A stretch of 64,000 nt of DNA from Micrococcales bacterium (GCA_016719135.1 JADKAV010000009.1:1-64000), one strand, 5' to 3'; positions 8,147-17,826 are shown, counted from the stretch's first letter. Notes: generated by a model from the sequence alone, not told the origin. Made by a program: numbers and translations.

Positions 8147-10135
8147 CTACAGACCCGAGCTGGCCGGACCGTGCCACAGATCCGCCGGAGCAAAGATCCG
8201 AAGCGTGCCCTTGCCCTTCGACGGCAGCGAGTACCGGCCGCTGCGCTTCGATGTCGTGGTCGCCACGGTCTTCCAGCCCTTACGGGTCTTTCGCTGCAAC
8301 TGCACCTCGCTGGCTGCCTTGTTCGGTGTCACCTTGCCCGAGATGCGCGACCCCCGCTTGGCAGTCACCGACGTGTTGATCCACTGCGACTGCGTCGGGC
8401 TCGCGGCGTTCCAGAACCCCGGCGCGAGCAGGGTGAACTGGTAATGGAACGACCAGCGCAGATCCCGCACCGTGAACTTGTCGGGACCATCGGCACTGGG
8501 GACGAAACGCCGAACCGTTTGCTTGCGACCGCCCTTCTGCGTGGTCAGCTGCAGGGGGTAGCCGCCGATCCAGCCAAAAACGGGAACTCGCAGACCCACG
8601 TCGAGGCGCTGGCGGCTGTTGCGCGGCACGGACGTGGACTTGGTCAGCGTCCACTTCAATGGCCGAACCGTGGCGATCGCACGCGAGGTGCCGCTGGGGC
8701 CCTGGGTGAACACCGAGAAGGCGTAGCGCGCGGTGGGCTTCTTGCCCGACACATCCACGGTCACCAGCTGCCCGGCGCCGGCACCCTGCGCGACCCGACT
8801 ACCGGCGTACAGCCCCTTCGGAGCCTTCTTGCCCTTCTTGAACTGGACCACGTAGGAGGTGCCCGCCGCAGGGGTGAACGTCAAACGGATACTGCCGTCC
8901 GGGTTGCCGTTCGCGGCGATGTCGGTGGGCATGCCCGGCGCCCGGCCGGCCCCGAGTTGCTCGAGAAGTGCGGCCGGATCGACCAAACCGAATCCGAAGT
9001 CGGAATCCCGGCCGGCGGTACCGATGTCACGGGCAGTGGCCGAAATCTGCTGGAGCAGGGGCTCGCCGCCGGCACCCGGCGAGTAGCTCATCGCCAAGGC
9101 GGCAACCGCACTCACATATGCGGTGGACATCGACGTGCCGGACGACCAGGTGTACGTGCTGGTGTTGTAAGTGGACAGGATGCCCTGCCCGGGTGCGACG
9201 ACATCGATGTGTGAACCGCGGTTGGAGAACGATGCCCGGTTGTTGTTGACGTCGGTCGACCCGACACCCATCACACCGGGGTAGCCGGCCGGATACATGA
9301 CCAGGCGGGCACCTTCGTTGCCGCCGGCGGCGACCAGGGTGACCCCGGCCCCGCGGGCGTAGTCGATGGCCTCTGCCTCGACCCGGTTGGCCGAATCCGA
9401 GCCGAACGACATGTTAATGACGTCCGCGCCGTTGTCGACGGCCCAGATGATGCCCCGGGCGATGTCGTCGGAGTCCCCGATCCCCTCGGAGTCCAGGACC
9501 TTGACCGGCAGGATGCGGGCGTTGGGCGCAAGGCCGGCGATGCCGCTGCCATTGGTCTTGCCGGCGATCATGCCGGCGATGAACGTGCCGTGCCCGAACT
9601 TGTCGCTGCGGGCGCCAGGCTTTCCGGTGATCGCGTTGTACCCCTTCGCGACCTTGCCCTTCAGATCCGGGTTGGAGGCCTTCACCCCGGAGTCGACGAC
9701 TGCCACGGTGATACCGGCGCCGGTCGAACGCTGCCACAGGTCCTCGGCCTGCAGACGTGTCAGACCCCACTGCAGGTCCCGGCCGGTGTCGTCGGCTCCT
9801 ACCGCCATGGCGTACCGCTTGGCCGGGCGGTCCACGGCGAGGACGGTGTCGTCGGCGGTGACTTTTTCGAGGGCTGAGACTGTCGGCGCGGTGGCCACCT
9901 CGACGGTGCCTTCTTCCGTGCGCACGACCGCTGACACCTCGTCGGAAGAGGGCTCTGGCTGCGCAGGAAGGTCGGGGCCCAGTGTCGGGACCTCCGGAGC
10001 CTGCGCATCGGCAGGGCTTGCTGGATCGACCGCAGGAGCTGGCGGCGGCACGTCGTCGGCGGCCATGGCACTACCCAGGGGTGCGAACAGCATGCTCGCA
10101 GCCACGAAACCCGCGGCGAATCGACGAGGAGTCAC
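8147..10135 (-). CDS. Secreted subtilisin-like serine protease (S8 family)
   Basis: I chose GTG at 10135 because AAGGGAAGGTGG lies 4-5 nt upstream and it gives a clean signal peptide (about 26 residues, cleavage near AMA). An in-frame ATG 27 bp upstream lacks a good site. The 662-residue product has an Ala/Pro-rich spacer, then the S8 domain: Asp148 (VAVVDSG), His182 (FGHGTFIAG), oxyanion Asn273 (AAGGNEG) and Ser335 (SSGTSMSTA). About 260 C-terminal residues follow, with fibronectin-like (SIRLTFTPAAGTSYVVQFKKG) and SH3-like features. No membrane anchor is visible, so it is probably released to the cell surface or medium. Confidence 0.9.
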   Translation of the reverse strand: MTPRRFAAGFVAASMLFAPLGSAMAADDVPPPAPAVDPASPADAQAPEVPTLGPDLPAQPEPSSDEVSAVVRTEEGTVEVATAPTVSALEKVTADDTVLAVDRPAKRYAMAVGADDTGRDLQWGLTRLQAEDLWQRSTGAGITVAVVDSGVKASNPDLKGKVAKGYNAITGKPGARSDKFGHGTFIAGMIAGKTNGSGIAGLAPNARILPVKVLDSEGIGDSDDIARGIIWAVDNGADVINMSFGSDSANRVEAEAIDYARGAGVTLVAAGGNEGARLVMYPAGYPGVMGVGSTDVNNNRASFSNRGSHIDVVAPGQGILSTYNTSTYTWSSGTSMSTAYVSAVAALAMSYSPGAGGEPLLQQISATARDIGTAGRDSDFGFGLVDPAALLEQLGAGRAPGMPTDIAANGNPDGSIRLTFTPAAGTSYVVQFKKGKKAPKGLYAGSRVAQGAGAGQLVTVDVSGKKPTARYAFSVFTQGPSGTSRAIATVRPLKWTLTKSTSVPRNSRQRLDVGLRVPVFGWIGGYPLQLTTQKGGRKQTVRRFVPSADGPDKFTVRDLRWSFHYQFTLLAPGFWNAASPTQSQWINTSVTAKRGSRISGKVTPNKAASEVQLQRKTRKGWKTVATTTSKRSGRYSLPSKGKGTLRIFAPADLWHGPASSGL

Positions 10136-10233
10136 TGGCCACCTTCCCTTTGTACTCACCATAAGACGTCCGGCAGGTGGTAGCCGGTTCCCCACAGTGG
10201 CGAACGGTCGACAACACCCGTCAGTATCGGAGT

Positions 10234-11118
10234 ATGCCCGAGTTGCCCGAGGTTCAAACGATGGCAGACGTGTTGGCGTCGCAGTTCTCCGGTCACTGGA
10301 TATCCCGGGCCGAACTGGGCAGTCTTTCGGCGTTGAAGACCTACGATCCGCCGATCACGGCGCTGGCGGATGCCACGCTGCTGGGCACCGGTCGTCAGGG
10401 CAAGTTCTTGATCCTGCATCTGGCCGATGCGGACGGGATCCCGCTGGACCTGGTCATCCACCTGTCCCGCGCCGGCTGGATCCACTGGCGCACGTCCAAG
10501 GCACTGGCGCCGTTGCGCCCGGGCAAGGGCCCCGTCGCGCTTCGTCTCACCTGGCGTGACGAGGCCGGCGACACCACAGTGCTGGATGTCACCGAGGCCG
10601 GTACCCAGAAACGATTGGCCGTCTACCTGGTGCGTGACCTCGCCGACGTGCCGGGTCTGCAACGACTTGGCCCGGATGCGTTGGCTCTCACCGAGGAGCA
10701 GCTGTCCGCGATCCTGCGTGGTGCGGGCCGGCGACAGCTGAAGACGCTGCTGCGCGAGCAGTCCATCATCTCCGGCATCGGCAACGCCTACAGCGACGAA
10801 ATCCTGCACGCGGCCAAGTTGTCGCCATATGCCCCGGCCGACACTCTTACCGAACAACAGGTGAAGGTTCTATGGACGGCCCTTCGTGACGTCCTGCAGG
10901 ATGCCCTCGAGCGTGCTCGGGATGCCAAACTGGGCCACATCAAATCCGAGAAGCGTGCCGGGCTGCGGGTGCATGACCGCACCGGTGAGCCATGCGACGT
11001 GTGTGGCACGCCCATCGCCCAGGTGCGCCTGGCGGACAGCTCCTTCCAGTACTGTCCGACGTGCCAGACCGGGGGCAAACCCCTGGCCGATAGAAGGATG
11101 TCGAGGTTGCTCAAGTGA
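10234..11118 (+). CDS. Fpg/Nei-family DNA glycosylase
   Basis: The start is the ATG giving MPELPEV, whose Pro2 is the catalytic nucleophile and Glu3 the assisting acid after Met removal. The 294-residue protein has the helix-two-turn-helix region near SIISGIGNAYSDEIL and a C-terminal zinc finger, CDVC with CPTC. It removes oxidised bases and cleaves abasic sites. Whether it acts on 8-oxoG (Fpg) or pyrimidines (Nei) cannot be decided by eye. The stop overlaps the GTG start of the next gene. Confidence 0.9.
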   Translation: MPELPEVQTMADVLASQFSGHWISRAELGSLSALKTYDPPITALADATLLGTGRQGKFLILHLADADGIPLDLVIHLSRAGWIHWRTSKALAPLRPGKGPVALRLTWRDEAGDTTVLDVTEAGTQKRLAVYLVRDLADVPGLQRLGPDALALTEEQLSAILRGAGRRQLKTLLREQSIISGIGNAYSDEILHAAKLSPYAPADTLTEQQVKVLWTALRDVLQDALERARDAKLGHIKSEKRAGLRVHDRTGEPCDVCGTPIAQVRLADSSFQYCPTCQTGGKPLADRRMSRLLK

Positions 11119-12368
11119 GTGGACTCGCCGACGTGGTCGGTGCCGATCAGGTTCTGACCGACGCAGGAGTGCGGCAGGGCTACGAAACCGACTGGACCGG
11201 GCGTTTCCACGGATCCTGTGAGGCGGTCGTCAGACCCGCTGACGCCCAGCAGGTCGCCGCGGTTCTGCGATGGGCGGCGGACAATGGCCGCGCGGTGCAC
11301 GTGCAGGCCGGCAATACGGGCCTTGTCGGGGGTTCGGTGCCCGCGCCCGGAGACCGGCCAGTGATCATCTTGTCGACCACGCGGCTGCGCACACCGGCGC
11401 AGGTGATCGGGCACAGTGTTCTCGCGGGCGCCGGCCTGACGCTGGGGGAGGTGCAACGGCTGGCAGCCGCACACGGGCTCGTCTACGGAGTGGACCTCGC
11501 CGCGCGGGATTCGGCAACCATCGGCGGAACAGTAGCGACCAACGCCGGCGGCATCCGGGTGTGTCAGTACGGGATGACCCGCGATCAGGTGCAGGGTGTC
11601 GAAGCCGTCCTGATGGATGGCACGATCGTGCGGCGCATGAGCGGGCTGGCCAAGGACAATACGGGTTTCGACCTCGCCGGGCTGCTCACCGGCAGTGAAG
11701 GAACCCTGGGTGTCATCACCGCGGTCCGGCTGAAACTGCATGACCGTGCGCCCGAGTCGGTGGTGGCCGTATTCGGAGTCGACTCGTTGGCGCAGGCGCT
11801 GGAGCACGCGAACGCGCAGGGCGCCGGGTTGCAGGCCGCTGAAGTCGTGGACCGGCAGGCCTGGCGCGCTGCCAGCGGCCCGGACCTCGGTGATCATCCA
11901 TGGGCGCTGCTCATAGAAACCGACATCGAGACCGCCGAACTGCCCGATGAGGCGCTGGTCGCGACCGAGGGCCCGGACCGGGCGCGGCTGTGGGAGTTTC
12001 GGGAGTCGCAGTCGGAGGTCGCTCAGAAGCTCGGCGTTAAGCAGAAGGTCGACATAGCTGTTCCCTTGGACCGGCTCGACGAGTTCACCAGCGCCGTGTA
12101 CGCGAGCCATCCGTGTTCGATCTTCGGCCACGTGGCCGACGGTTCGCTGCACGTGGAACTGTTCGACGAGGGTGAGGACGACGTGCTGAACACCGTCGTG
12201 GCACTCGGGGGTGCGGTCTCGGCTGAACACGGTGTCGGCCGGGTCAAGACCCGGGCCGTGGTCAACGATCGCGGGGCGGCGACGGTGGCCGCGATGAAGT
12301 CGCTGAAGGATGCCTGGGATCCGGATGGGGTGCTGAACCCGGGAGTCCTCTTCGGGGCAGACGCCTGA
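11115..12368 (+). CDS. FAD-binding 2-hydroxyacid oxidase/dehydrogenase (GlcD/D-lactate dehydrogenase-like)
   Basis: A 417-residue protein with the PCMH-type FAD domain (QAGNTGLVGGSVP, then DLAARDSATIGGTVATNAGG and GLLTGSEGTLGVIT) and the C-terminal FAD-oxidase domain ending in the family signature SAEHGVGRVK followed by WDPDGVLNPG. It probably oxidises a D-2-hydroxyacid such as lactate or glycolate. GTG start inside GTGA, coupled to the glycosylase gene before it; the stop overlaps the next start by one base. Confidence 0.88.
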   Translation: MSGLADVVGADQVLTDAGVRQGYETDWTGRFHGSCEAVVRPADAQQVAAVLRWAADNGRAVHVQAGNTGLVGGSVPAPGDRPVIILSTTRLRTPAQVIGHSVLAGAGLTLGEVQRLAAAHGLVYGVDLAARDSATIGGTVATNAGGIRVCQYGMTRDQVQGVEAVLMDGTIVRRMSGLAKDNTGFDLAGLLTGSEGTLGVITAVRLKLHDRAPESVVAVFGVDSLAQALEHANAQGAGLQAAEVVDRQAWRAASGPDLGDHPWALLIETDIETAELPDEALVATEGPDRARLWEFRESQSEVAQKLGVKQKVDIAVPLDRLDEFTSAVYASHPCSIFGHVADGSLHVELFDEGEDDVLNTVVALGGAVSAEHGVGRVKTRAVVNDRGAATVAAMKSLKDAWDPDGVLNPGVLFGADA

Positions 12369-13156
12369 TGCCGATCTGGCCGGATGTCCGCGTGCCACGA
12401 GGCCCGGCACAGACACCGCTGGTGATCGCGCACAGGGGTGCGTCCAAGGACCATCCCGAGCACACACTTGCTGCTTACGAACGGGCGATCCACCAGGGTG
12501 CGGACATGCTCGAGTGTGATGTGCGGCTGACCGCCGACGGGCATCTGGTGTGTGTCCATGACCGCCGTATCGATCGGACCTCCGACGGCAGGGGTGTGGT
12601 CTCCACCAAAACGCTGGAACAACTTCAGAGCCGTGACTTCGGCGCGGGGACCGGACCGGCCAGCGTCCTGCGCCTGGAGGAACTGATCGAACTGACGCTG
12701 GACTCCGAGCGGCCGGTCGGGCTGGCGATCGAGACCAAGCACCCGACCCGGTACGCAGGGCTGGTCGAACAGCGGGTGGTCGAGACCGTGCGCCGGTACG
12801 GGTTGTTGCGACCCCGCTTCGACCCGCAGAGCCGGGTCTACTTGATGTCGTTTTCAGAGCTCGCCCTGCGCCGGTGGCGCGAACTGGCCCCGGGGGTTCC
12901 CAGCGTGTTTCTCATGGAGCGTGTGCCACTGCGATGCCGCAAGGGCTGGCTGCCGTTCGCAGCCGACGTCGCGGGCCCGTCGATCGAGATTCTGCGTGAA
13001 CACCCGGGGTACGTGCAGCGGGTCCAGTCCGCCGGTGGGCAAGTATTCGTGTGGACCGTCGATGAACCCGAGCAGGTGGAACTGTGCCGCACCCTCGGGG
13101 TCGACGCGCTGATCACGAACCGCCCAGCCGTCGCCCGCCAGCACCTGGACGCATGA
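12368..13156 (+). CDS. Glycerophosphodiester phosphodiesterase
   Basis: A 262-residue GDPD-family protein: AHRGASKDHPEHTLAAYERA and MLECDVRLTADGHLVCVHD carry the catalytic His residues and metal-binding Glu/Asp, and the C-terminal QVFVWTVDEPEQ is typical. It splits glycerophosphodiesters into glycerol-3-phosphate and an alcohol. No signal peptide, so it is cytoplasmic. Last gene of the operon, followed by a terminator at 13354. Confidence 0.92.
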   Translation: MPIWPDVRVPRGPAQTPLVIAHRGASKDHPEHTLAAYERAIHQGADMLECDVRLTADGHLVCVHDRRIDRTSDGRGVVSTKTLEQLQSRDFGAGTGPASVLRLEELIELTLDSERPVGLAIETKHPTRYAGLVEQRVVETVRRYGLLRPRFDPQSRVYLMSFSELALRRWRELAPGVPSVFLMERVPLRCRKGWLPFAADVAGPSIEILREHPGYVQRVQSAGGQVFVWTVDEPEQVELCRTLGVDALITNRPAVARQHLDA

Positions 13157-13353
13157 AAATCGTTTCAGCTGGCAGCATAGCTTCCCCCAATTGGGGCAAC
13201 TGCGAAAATCGCAACTGTTTGGGAAAATCTGCGACGATATCCGTTGGATCGGGACTTTGTTTGTAGGGTTTCGGAACAGTTCATGCTGTGATTGAAGACA
13301 CAATTGCAGGCATGGAGGTTGTATCGAGCACCCCTGCGTGATAGTTTTCAAGT

Positions 13354-13399
13354 GTTCGGACGTCGCTGTCTCCCCCGTCGGTGGCGTCCGAACCTTTTA
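13354..13399 (+). terminator. Rho-independent terminator after the GDPD operon
   Basis: A 9-bp stem GTTCGGACG/CGTCCGAAC with a 22-nt loop, followed by CTTTTATT. It sits between convergent genes. The rest of the gap 13157-13423 has a CCCCAATTGGGG palindrome and no supported gene. Confidence 0.7.
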
Positions 13400-13423
13400 T
13401 TGTCCGGGCTCGTTGCGACGCTC

Positions 13424-14659
13424 TCACGGGCTCTGCGGATAGACCGCCCCGATCAGTTCCCGCGCAATGGTGGTCGCGACCGGCCTGCCGTCGGCGGCGG
13501 ACCCCAAGTTGCTCCAGACCACGATGCTCAGCTGGGTCTGTGGGTCGTATCCCATGAACGAGTTGTAGCCCGGCAACTCCCCCGTGTGGCCGTACATCGG
13601 GCCCAACTTGGCCAGGTTGTAGCCGTATCCAGGACTGTTCGGATCGTCCGGATTGACGGTCTCGATGCTGTCGAGGCGCTCCTGCTGTGTTGCTTCGTCG
13701 AGCAGGCTGCCATCACCCAGGGCCCTCACCCAGGTGGTGAGGTCATCCGCGGTCGAGATCATCTGCCCCGCGGCCCAGGTCCACGACGGGTTCTCGTCAG
13801 TCACGTCGTAGGGCAAGAGCGTCCCGGCGGCTGCCTGTTCCTGCTGGGCTGCAAGAAGCGCCGGATCGTCCATCGTCTCCACGTTGGTGCCGAACATGTA
13901 GCCGCGCGCGAACGGGTCGGGGATCGCTGAGGTGTCGCTGGGCGGGAAACTGCTGCCGGTCAGCCCCAGGGGCGCGTAGAAACGGTCCTCAAACACTTGC
14001 GGCAGGGGCTTGCCGTCCAACTTCTCGGCGATCAGGCCGAGCAGCACGGTGTTGGTGTTCGAGTAGTGGTAGCCCTCACCCGGAGCGAAGTAGGGCGGGT
14101 TGCTGAAGGCGAGGTCGAGCAGGTCCTGGGGCGTCCATTCAGCCTCCGGGGTCTCGTCCAGGGATTCGTTGAGCTCCAGCGTCTCGCTGTAGTTGAACAA
14201 GCCGCTACGCATGTTCAGCAGCAGCCGGATCGGAATGTTCTCCCCGTCGGGCACCCCGTCGATGTACTGCGACACGGGTTCGTCGAGGTTCAACTTGCCC
14301 TCCTGCACCATTTGCAGGATCGCGGTCCCGGTGAATGTCTTCGTGTTCGACCCGACCCGCACATGATCGGCGAACGTGATCGGCCGGCCGCCGTCCAGTT
14401 CGGTGGTCCCGTAGAGCTCGTCGAAGTCGCCCTGCGGACTGCGCACCTGAACCGCAACCCCGGGAGCCTGCATCTCCTCGGCCATCTGCTCGACCAGGGT
14501 CGCCAAGGCGGGACCATCGATGGTGAGTGGTGTCGACTGAGCCGGTGACGGGTCGCCGGCCGTGCTGTCCGATGAGCAGCCCGCCCCGACGAGCGCCAGC
14601 GCGATGATCCCCACGAGCAAAGCGGCTCGACGGGTGGTAGGTCGTCTGTTGCCAGTCAT
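13424..14659 (-). CDS. Serine hydrolase of the beta-lactamase/DD-peptidase family, lipoprotein
   Basis: ATG at 14659 behind GGGAGT gives a lipoprotein signal (LVGAGCSSDS). The 411-residue product carries the three active-site motifs of class C-like serine hydrolases: SNTK (nucleophile Ser with Lys), YSNTN as the Tyr-x-Asn motif, and HTGELPG in place of KTG. It is anchored outside the membrane. Likely role: D-amino-acid peptidase or esterase on the envelope. A real antibiotic-resistance beta-lactamase is less likely, as most such lipoproteins are not. Confidence 0.88.
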   Translation of the reverse strand: MTGNRRPTTRRAALLVGIIALALVGAGCSSDSTAGDPSPAQSTPLTIDGPALATLVEQMAEEMQAPGVAVQVRSPQGDFDELYGTTELDGGRPITFADHVRVGSNTKTFTGTAILQMVQEGKLNLDEPVSQYIDGVPDGENIPIRLLLNMRSGLFNYSETLELNESLDETPEAEWTPQDLLDLAFSNPPYFAPGEGYHYSNTNTVLLGLIAEKLDGKPLPQVFEDRFYAPLGLTGSSFPPSDTSAIPDPFARGYMFGTNVETMDDPALLAAQQEQAAAGTLLPYDVTDENPSWTWAAGQMISTADDLTTWVRALGDGSLLDEATQQERLDSIETVNPDDPNSPGYGYNLAKLGPMYGHTGELPGYNSFMGYDPQTQLSIVVWSNLGSAADGRPVATTIARELIGAVYPQSP

Positions 14660-14762
14660 CTTCGACTCCCGCCTCTTGGAAGTCCTGACTGTAGCGGCGA
14701 TCGACGATTGCGGCGTGCGAGCGTGACGCCACCAGTGGGATTGGCAAGCGGCGCGACGGTCG

Positions 14763-15929
14763 TCATTGCTCGGTCGCGAGGCGGCGGGCCTCCTCCAGAA
14801 TGTGCCGGACCGGCCTGCCGGTGACCTCGGCGGCAGCCAGAGCCTCACGGTATTCCGGCTGCACCGTCACCGGCGTGCCGTCCCACCACCCCCGCTTCAC
14901 GCGAATGGCCTGACCCTGTACCTGGACGGACACGAAATCGCGGTGCAGTGCCTGCCGATCCACGTTGGTGTACCGCACCCCCAGCGTGGTGGTCTCCCGG
15001 AACAGGACTTCGGCGACCCCAGCCGCGCTCGACGGCTCACACAGCGCGGTGATGACCACTGCGGGACGTCCTTGTTTCATCACCACCTGCGTCAGCCACG
15101 ACTCCAGCGCGCCTGCCTGTTTCGTGCGGGCCAAAACGTCCGGGTAAGCACGAGGATCCAGATCATCGATGGTCGTTTCGACCAGCACGAGGCCCTGGGT
15201 ATGGGGTCGCTCGGCTGAATGCCCGGCGAGGACACGCACTACGTTGGGTCGCTCGGGCAGGTCCCGGCCCCCGGCCCCGATGCCGATCCGATCCACAGTC
15301 ATCAAGGGTTGGAAGCCCCACGCGGTTGCCATGAATTGAAGCAGCGCCGCACCCGTAGGAGTGCACGCCTCGTGGGCGCTGTTCCCGGCGAAGGATGGCG
15401 AGCCGCGCAGCAACTGCACCACCGCCGGCACCGGGACGGACAACTCGCCGTGCGCGGTGCGGAGCGTTCCAGATCCGACGCACACGGGTGAGACGACGAC
15501 CACCGATGGCTGCAGTCGTTGCCACAGGGTCGTGACAGCCACGATGTCCGCGATCGCGTCCAGGGCACCCACCTCGTGGAAATGGATGTCATCGATCGGC
15601 ACGCCGTGCACCTGCGCTTCCGCTGCGGCGAGCGAGCCGAACACCGTTTCGGCGTGGTCGAAGCCCGCGAGGGCGGGTGCGATGTCCCGCCAGGCGCGAT
15701 GCTCGGCGGTCTGCTCGCATCGGACATGCGCCTGAGTCGCAGCCATGCCTGCGCGTCGAGTGGTCTGCACCTCGAGGTGTACCCGTTCGGTTCCCAGCCG
15801 ACCGAGCACCTCGTCCACGGCCTGTTGAGCCGGTGCCAATCCTTGGGGATCCAGGGCCAGCAGCGCACCGAGCAACATGTCGCCGCTGGCACCCGCGCCG
15901 GCGTCGATCCACCACATCGATTGCGTCAC
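14763..15929 (-). CDS. larC: Nickel-pincer cofactor biosynthesis protein LarC
   Basis: A 388-residue LarC: the N-terminal DAGAGASGDMLLGALL signature, DIHFHEVGALDAIADIV in the middle, and the second domain with ETTIDDLDPRAYPDVLA. LarC inserts nickel into the pincer nucleotide using CTP. Some species split this gene in two; here it is one frame. The start overlaps the end of larB (ATGA), so the two are co-translated. No larE or larA is in the window. Confidence 0.92.
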   Translation of the reverse strand: MTQSMWWIDAGAGASGDMLLGALLALDPQGLAPAQQAVDEVLGRLGTERVHLEVQTTRRAGMAATQAHVRCEQTAEHRAWRDIAPALAGFDHAETVFGSLAAAEAQVHGVPIDDIHFHEVGALDAIADIVAVTTLWQRLQPSVVVVSPVCVGSGTLRTAHGELSVPVPAVVQLLRGSPSFAGNSAHEACTPTGAALLQFMATAWGFQPLMTVDRIGIGAGGRDLPERPNVVRVLAGHSAERPHTQGLVLVETTIDDLDPRAYPDVLARTKQAGALESWLTQVVMKQGRPAVVITALCEPSSAAGVAEVLFRETTTLGVRYTNVDRQALHRDFVSVQVQGQAIRVKRGWWDGTPVTVQPEYREALAAAEVTGRPVRHILEEARRLATEQ

Positions 15930-16597
15930 CGCGCGTTCCGGGCGATGCGGGCGGCATGCACGGCAGCGCCGAAACCGTTGTCGATGTTGACGACGGTTAC
16001 TCCGGGCGCGCAGGAGTTGAGCATGGCCAGCAGAGCCGCGAGCCCGCCGAAGGATGCGCCGTATCCCACCGAGGTCGGCACCGCCACCAGGGGCACGCCC
16101 GTGAGTCCGCCGACCACGCTGGGCAGCGCACCCTCCATGCCGGCCACCACCACCAACGCATTCGCCTGATCGAGGTGTTCGCGGACGGCCAGCAGTCGGT
16201 GCAGCCCGGCCACGCCCACATCGCTGATCGTGTCGACCTCGGTGCCGAACACCCGAGCGGTCGTGGCGGCTTCCGCGGCGACGGGCAGATCCGAGGTACC
16301 GGCGCAGACGACCAAGACCTGTCCGACAGCTTTTGGAAGCGGACCGAGCACAGCGGTACGGCCGACGGGATCGAGGCGGACCTCCGCAAAGCTGTCCTGC
16401 AATGCGCGGGAGGTGCGGTCGTCCACCCGGGTGGCCAGCACAGCACGGTCGGGGTGCGCCTGCTGCAACGTCGTCATTATGTGGACGGTCTGGTCGGGCG
16501 ACTTGCCCTGCGCGAACACGACCTCGGGGTCACCGGTGCGCTGCGCGCGGTGGGTGTCGACGCGCGCGAAACCGAGGTCGATGAGCGGATCCTGCAT
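15926..16597 (-). CDS. larB: Nickel-pincer cofactor biosynthesis protein LarB
   Basis: A 223-residue protein of the PurE-like LarB family, which carboxylates and hydrolyses nicotinic acid adenine dinucleotide in the first step to the pincer cofactor. Visible are VVCAGTSDLPVAAEA, DVGVAGLHRLL and VVAGMEGALPSVVGGL. Length fits the family. TATCGT lies 7 nt before the ATG, so it is probably leaderless. First gene of a larB-larC operon. Confidence 0.92.
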   Translation of the reverse strand: MQDPLIDLGFARVDTHRAQRTGDPEVVFAQGKSPDQTVHIMTTLQQAHPDRAVLATRVDDRTSRALQDSFAEVRLDPVGRTAVLGPLPKAVGQVLVVCAGTSDLPVAAEAATTARVFGTEVDTISDVGVAGLHRLLAVREHLDQANALVVVAGMEGALPSVVGGLTGVPLVAVPTSVGYGASFGGLAALLAMLNSCAPGVTVVNIDNGFGAAVHAARIARNAR

Positions 16598-16690
16598 GTC
16601 CGCGACGATACAAGCAGCTGCGGGCCCGTGGAGCGCCGTGATGCCAAAGCCCCACGCGCCGGGACTTCGCAGCGCAATAGGCTCGTGGAC

Positions 16691-17614
16691 GTGACACCGA
16701 TTGGATACCTCGGGCCGGAGGGCACCTTCTCGCAGGCCGCATTGTTGCTCCTGCTGGCCGCCGAAGAGCCGCAGCCGCCCACGCAGGCGTTCGGTTCGGT
16801 GACCTCGGCGCTGGAAGCCGTACGCCAGGGCGAAGCTGCCGCTGCCTTGGTCCCCATCGAGAACTCCGTGGAGGGTTCGGTCCCGGCGACGCTGGACGAA
16901 CTGGCCAGCGGAGACCCCTTGATGATTGCTGCGGAGATCTCACTGCCCGTGCAGTTCAATCTGTGGGTCCGCCCGGGTACGCAACTGGCCGACATCAAGC
17001 GCGTCACGACTCATCCACATGCCCAGGCACAGTGCCGCGCATGGCTGCACGACGCCCTTCCCGACGCCGAGGTCGTACCCGCCATGTCGACGGCGTCGGC
17101 CGCCGCCGCTGTCGCCGGCGAGCAGATCTTCGACGCAGCCATCGCCGCACCGTGGGCCGGTGAGCCGCTTGGATTGCACGCCGCGGCACAAGACATCGCA
17201 GACAACCCCGACGCCACGACCCGCTTCGTGCTGGTGCGCCCGCACGGCCAGCCACCGGCACCGACCGGGGCCGACAAGACGACGCTGGTGTTGTTCATGC
17301 GCGAGGACCATCCTGGTGCGCTGCTGCAGATCCTCACCGAGTTCTCGGTGCGCGGGGTCAACCTGACGTTGATCCAGTCACGACCCACCCGCAAGGCCAT
17401 GGGCGACTACTTCTTCACCATCGACTGCGAGGGCCATGTCGACGATGCCAGGGTCGGGGAGGCGCTGGCCGGCTTGCACCGTCTGTGCGCCGAGGTGAGG
17501 TTCCTGGGCTCGTATGCGCGCCACGACGGCAAGACCCCGAGTATCCGTCCTGGCACCACGAACACCGACTTCGCGGATTCGACCGAGTGGCTGCGGGGTA
17601 TCCGGGCCCGCTGA
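16691..17614 (+). CDS. pheA: Prephenate dehydratase
   Basis: A 307-residue monofunctional PheA: YLGPEGTFSQAA at the start, PIENSVEGSV and a TRFVLV element in the dehydratase domain, then an ACT domain (LVLFMREDHPGALLQILTEF, ESRP-like IQSRPTRKAMGDYFF) for phenylalanine feedback. It makes phenylpyruvate from prephenate. I chose GTG at 16691: TAGGCT at 16678-16683 stands 7 nt upstream, suggesting a leaderless mRNA. A GTG two codons earlier is also in frame. Confidence 0.92.
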   Translation: MTPIGYLGPEGTFSQAALLLLLAAEEPQPPTQAFGSVTSALEAVRQGEAAAALVPIENSVEGSVPATLDELASGDPLMIAAEISLPVQFNLWVRPGTQLADIKRVTTHPHAQAQCRAWLHDALPDAEVVPAMSTASAAAAVAGEQIFDAAIAAPWAGEPLGLHAAAQDIADNPDATTRFVLVRPHGQPPAPTGADKTTLVLFMREDHPGALLQILTEFSVRGVNLTLIQSRPTRKAMGDYFFTIDCEGHVDDARVGEALAGLHRLCAEVRFLGSYARHDGKTPSIRPGTTNTDFADSTEWLRGIRAR

Positions 17615-17683
17615 GGTCTGGATTGTGGTTGAGGTTGGGTACGGGTCTTGGAGATCCGATGTGCGGTAGGCGCGTCGGCCTCG

Positions 17684-17812
17684 ACAGGCGTTGGAGTTGG
17701 GTACGGGCGTTGGAGGCCGGTACATCCGTTGGAGTTGCGCGGGGCGTGGTTGTCTCACGGTTGTGCGTTTGTCCAACGTGGGTGCGTAACTCCAACGGCT
17801 GTTGGCGCTGCT
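17684..17812. repeat. 19-bp-phased inverted array, copy A
   Basis: GTTGGA occurs at 17690, 17709 and 17728 (19-bp steps), then after 38 bp TCCAAC at 17772 and 17791 (again 19 bp apart). Two further copies at 29.3-29.6 kb have exactly the same spacing. The arms can pair. No coding content. Confidence 0.8.
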
Positions 17813-17826
17813 GCGCCCGAACACAC

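Noticed and set aside
10788..12467. Long minus-strand open frame opposite the FAD oxidase
   Set aside because: Antisense of a well-supported gene, no motifs.
13157..13423. Small gene in the gap after GDPD
   Set aside because: No frame with a ribosome site and protein-like composition; the sequence is explained by a terminator and a palindrome.
11115..16597. Lactate utilisation island linking the FAD oxidase with larBC
   Set aside because: They are in separate operons on opposite strands with unrelated genes between; noted only as a possibility.
15677..16690. N-terminal extension of the pheA frame
   Set aside because: It lies antisense to larB/larC, has no domain, and the leaderless start at 16691 fits family length.
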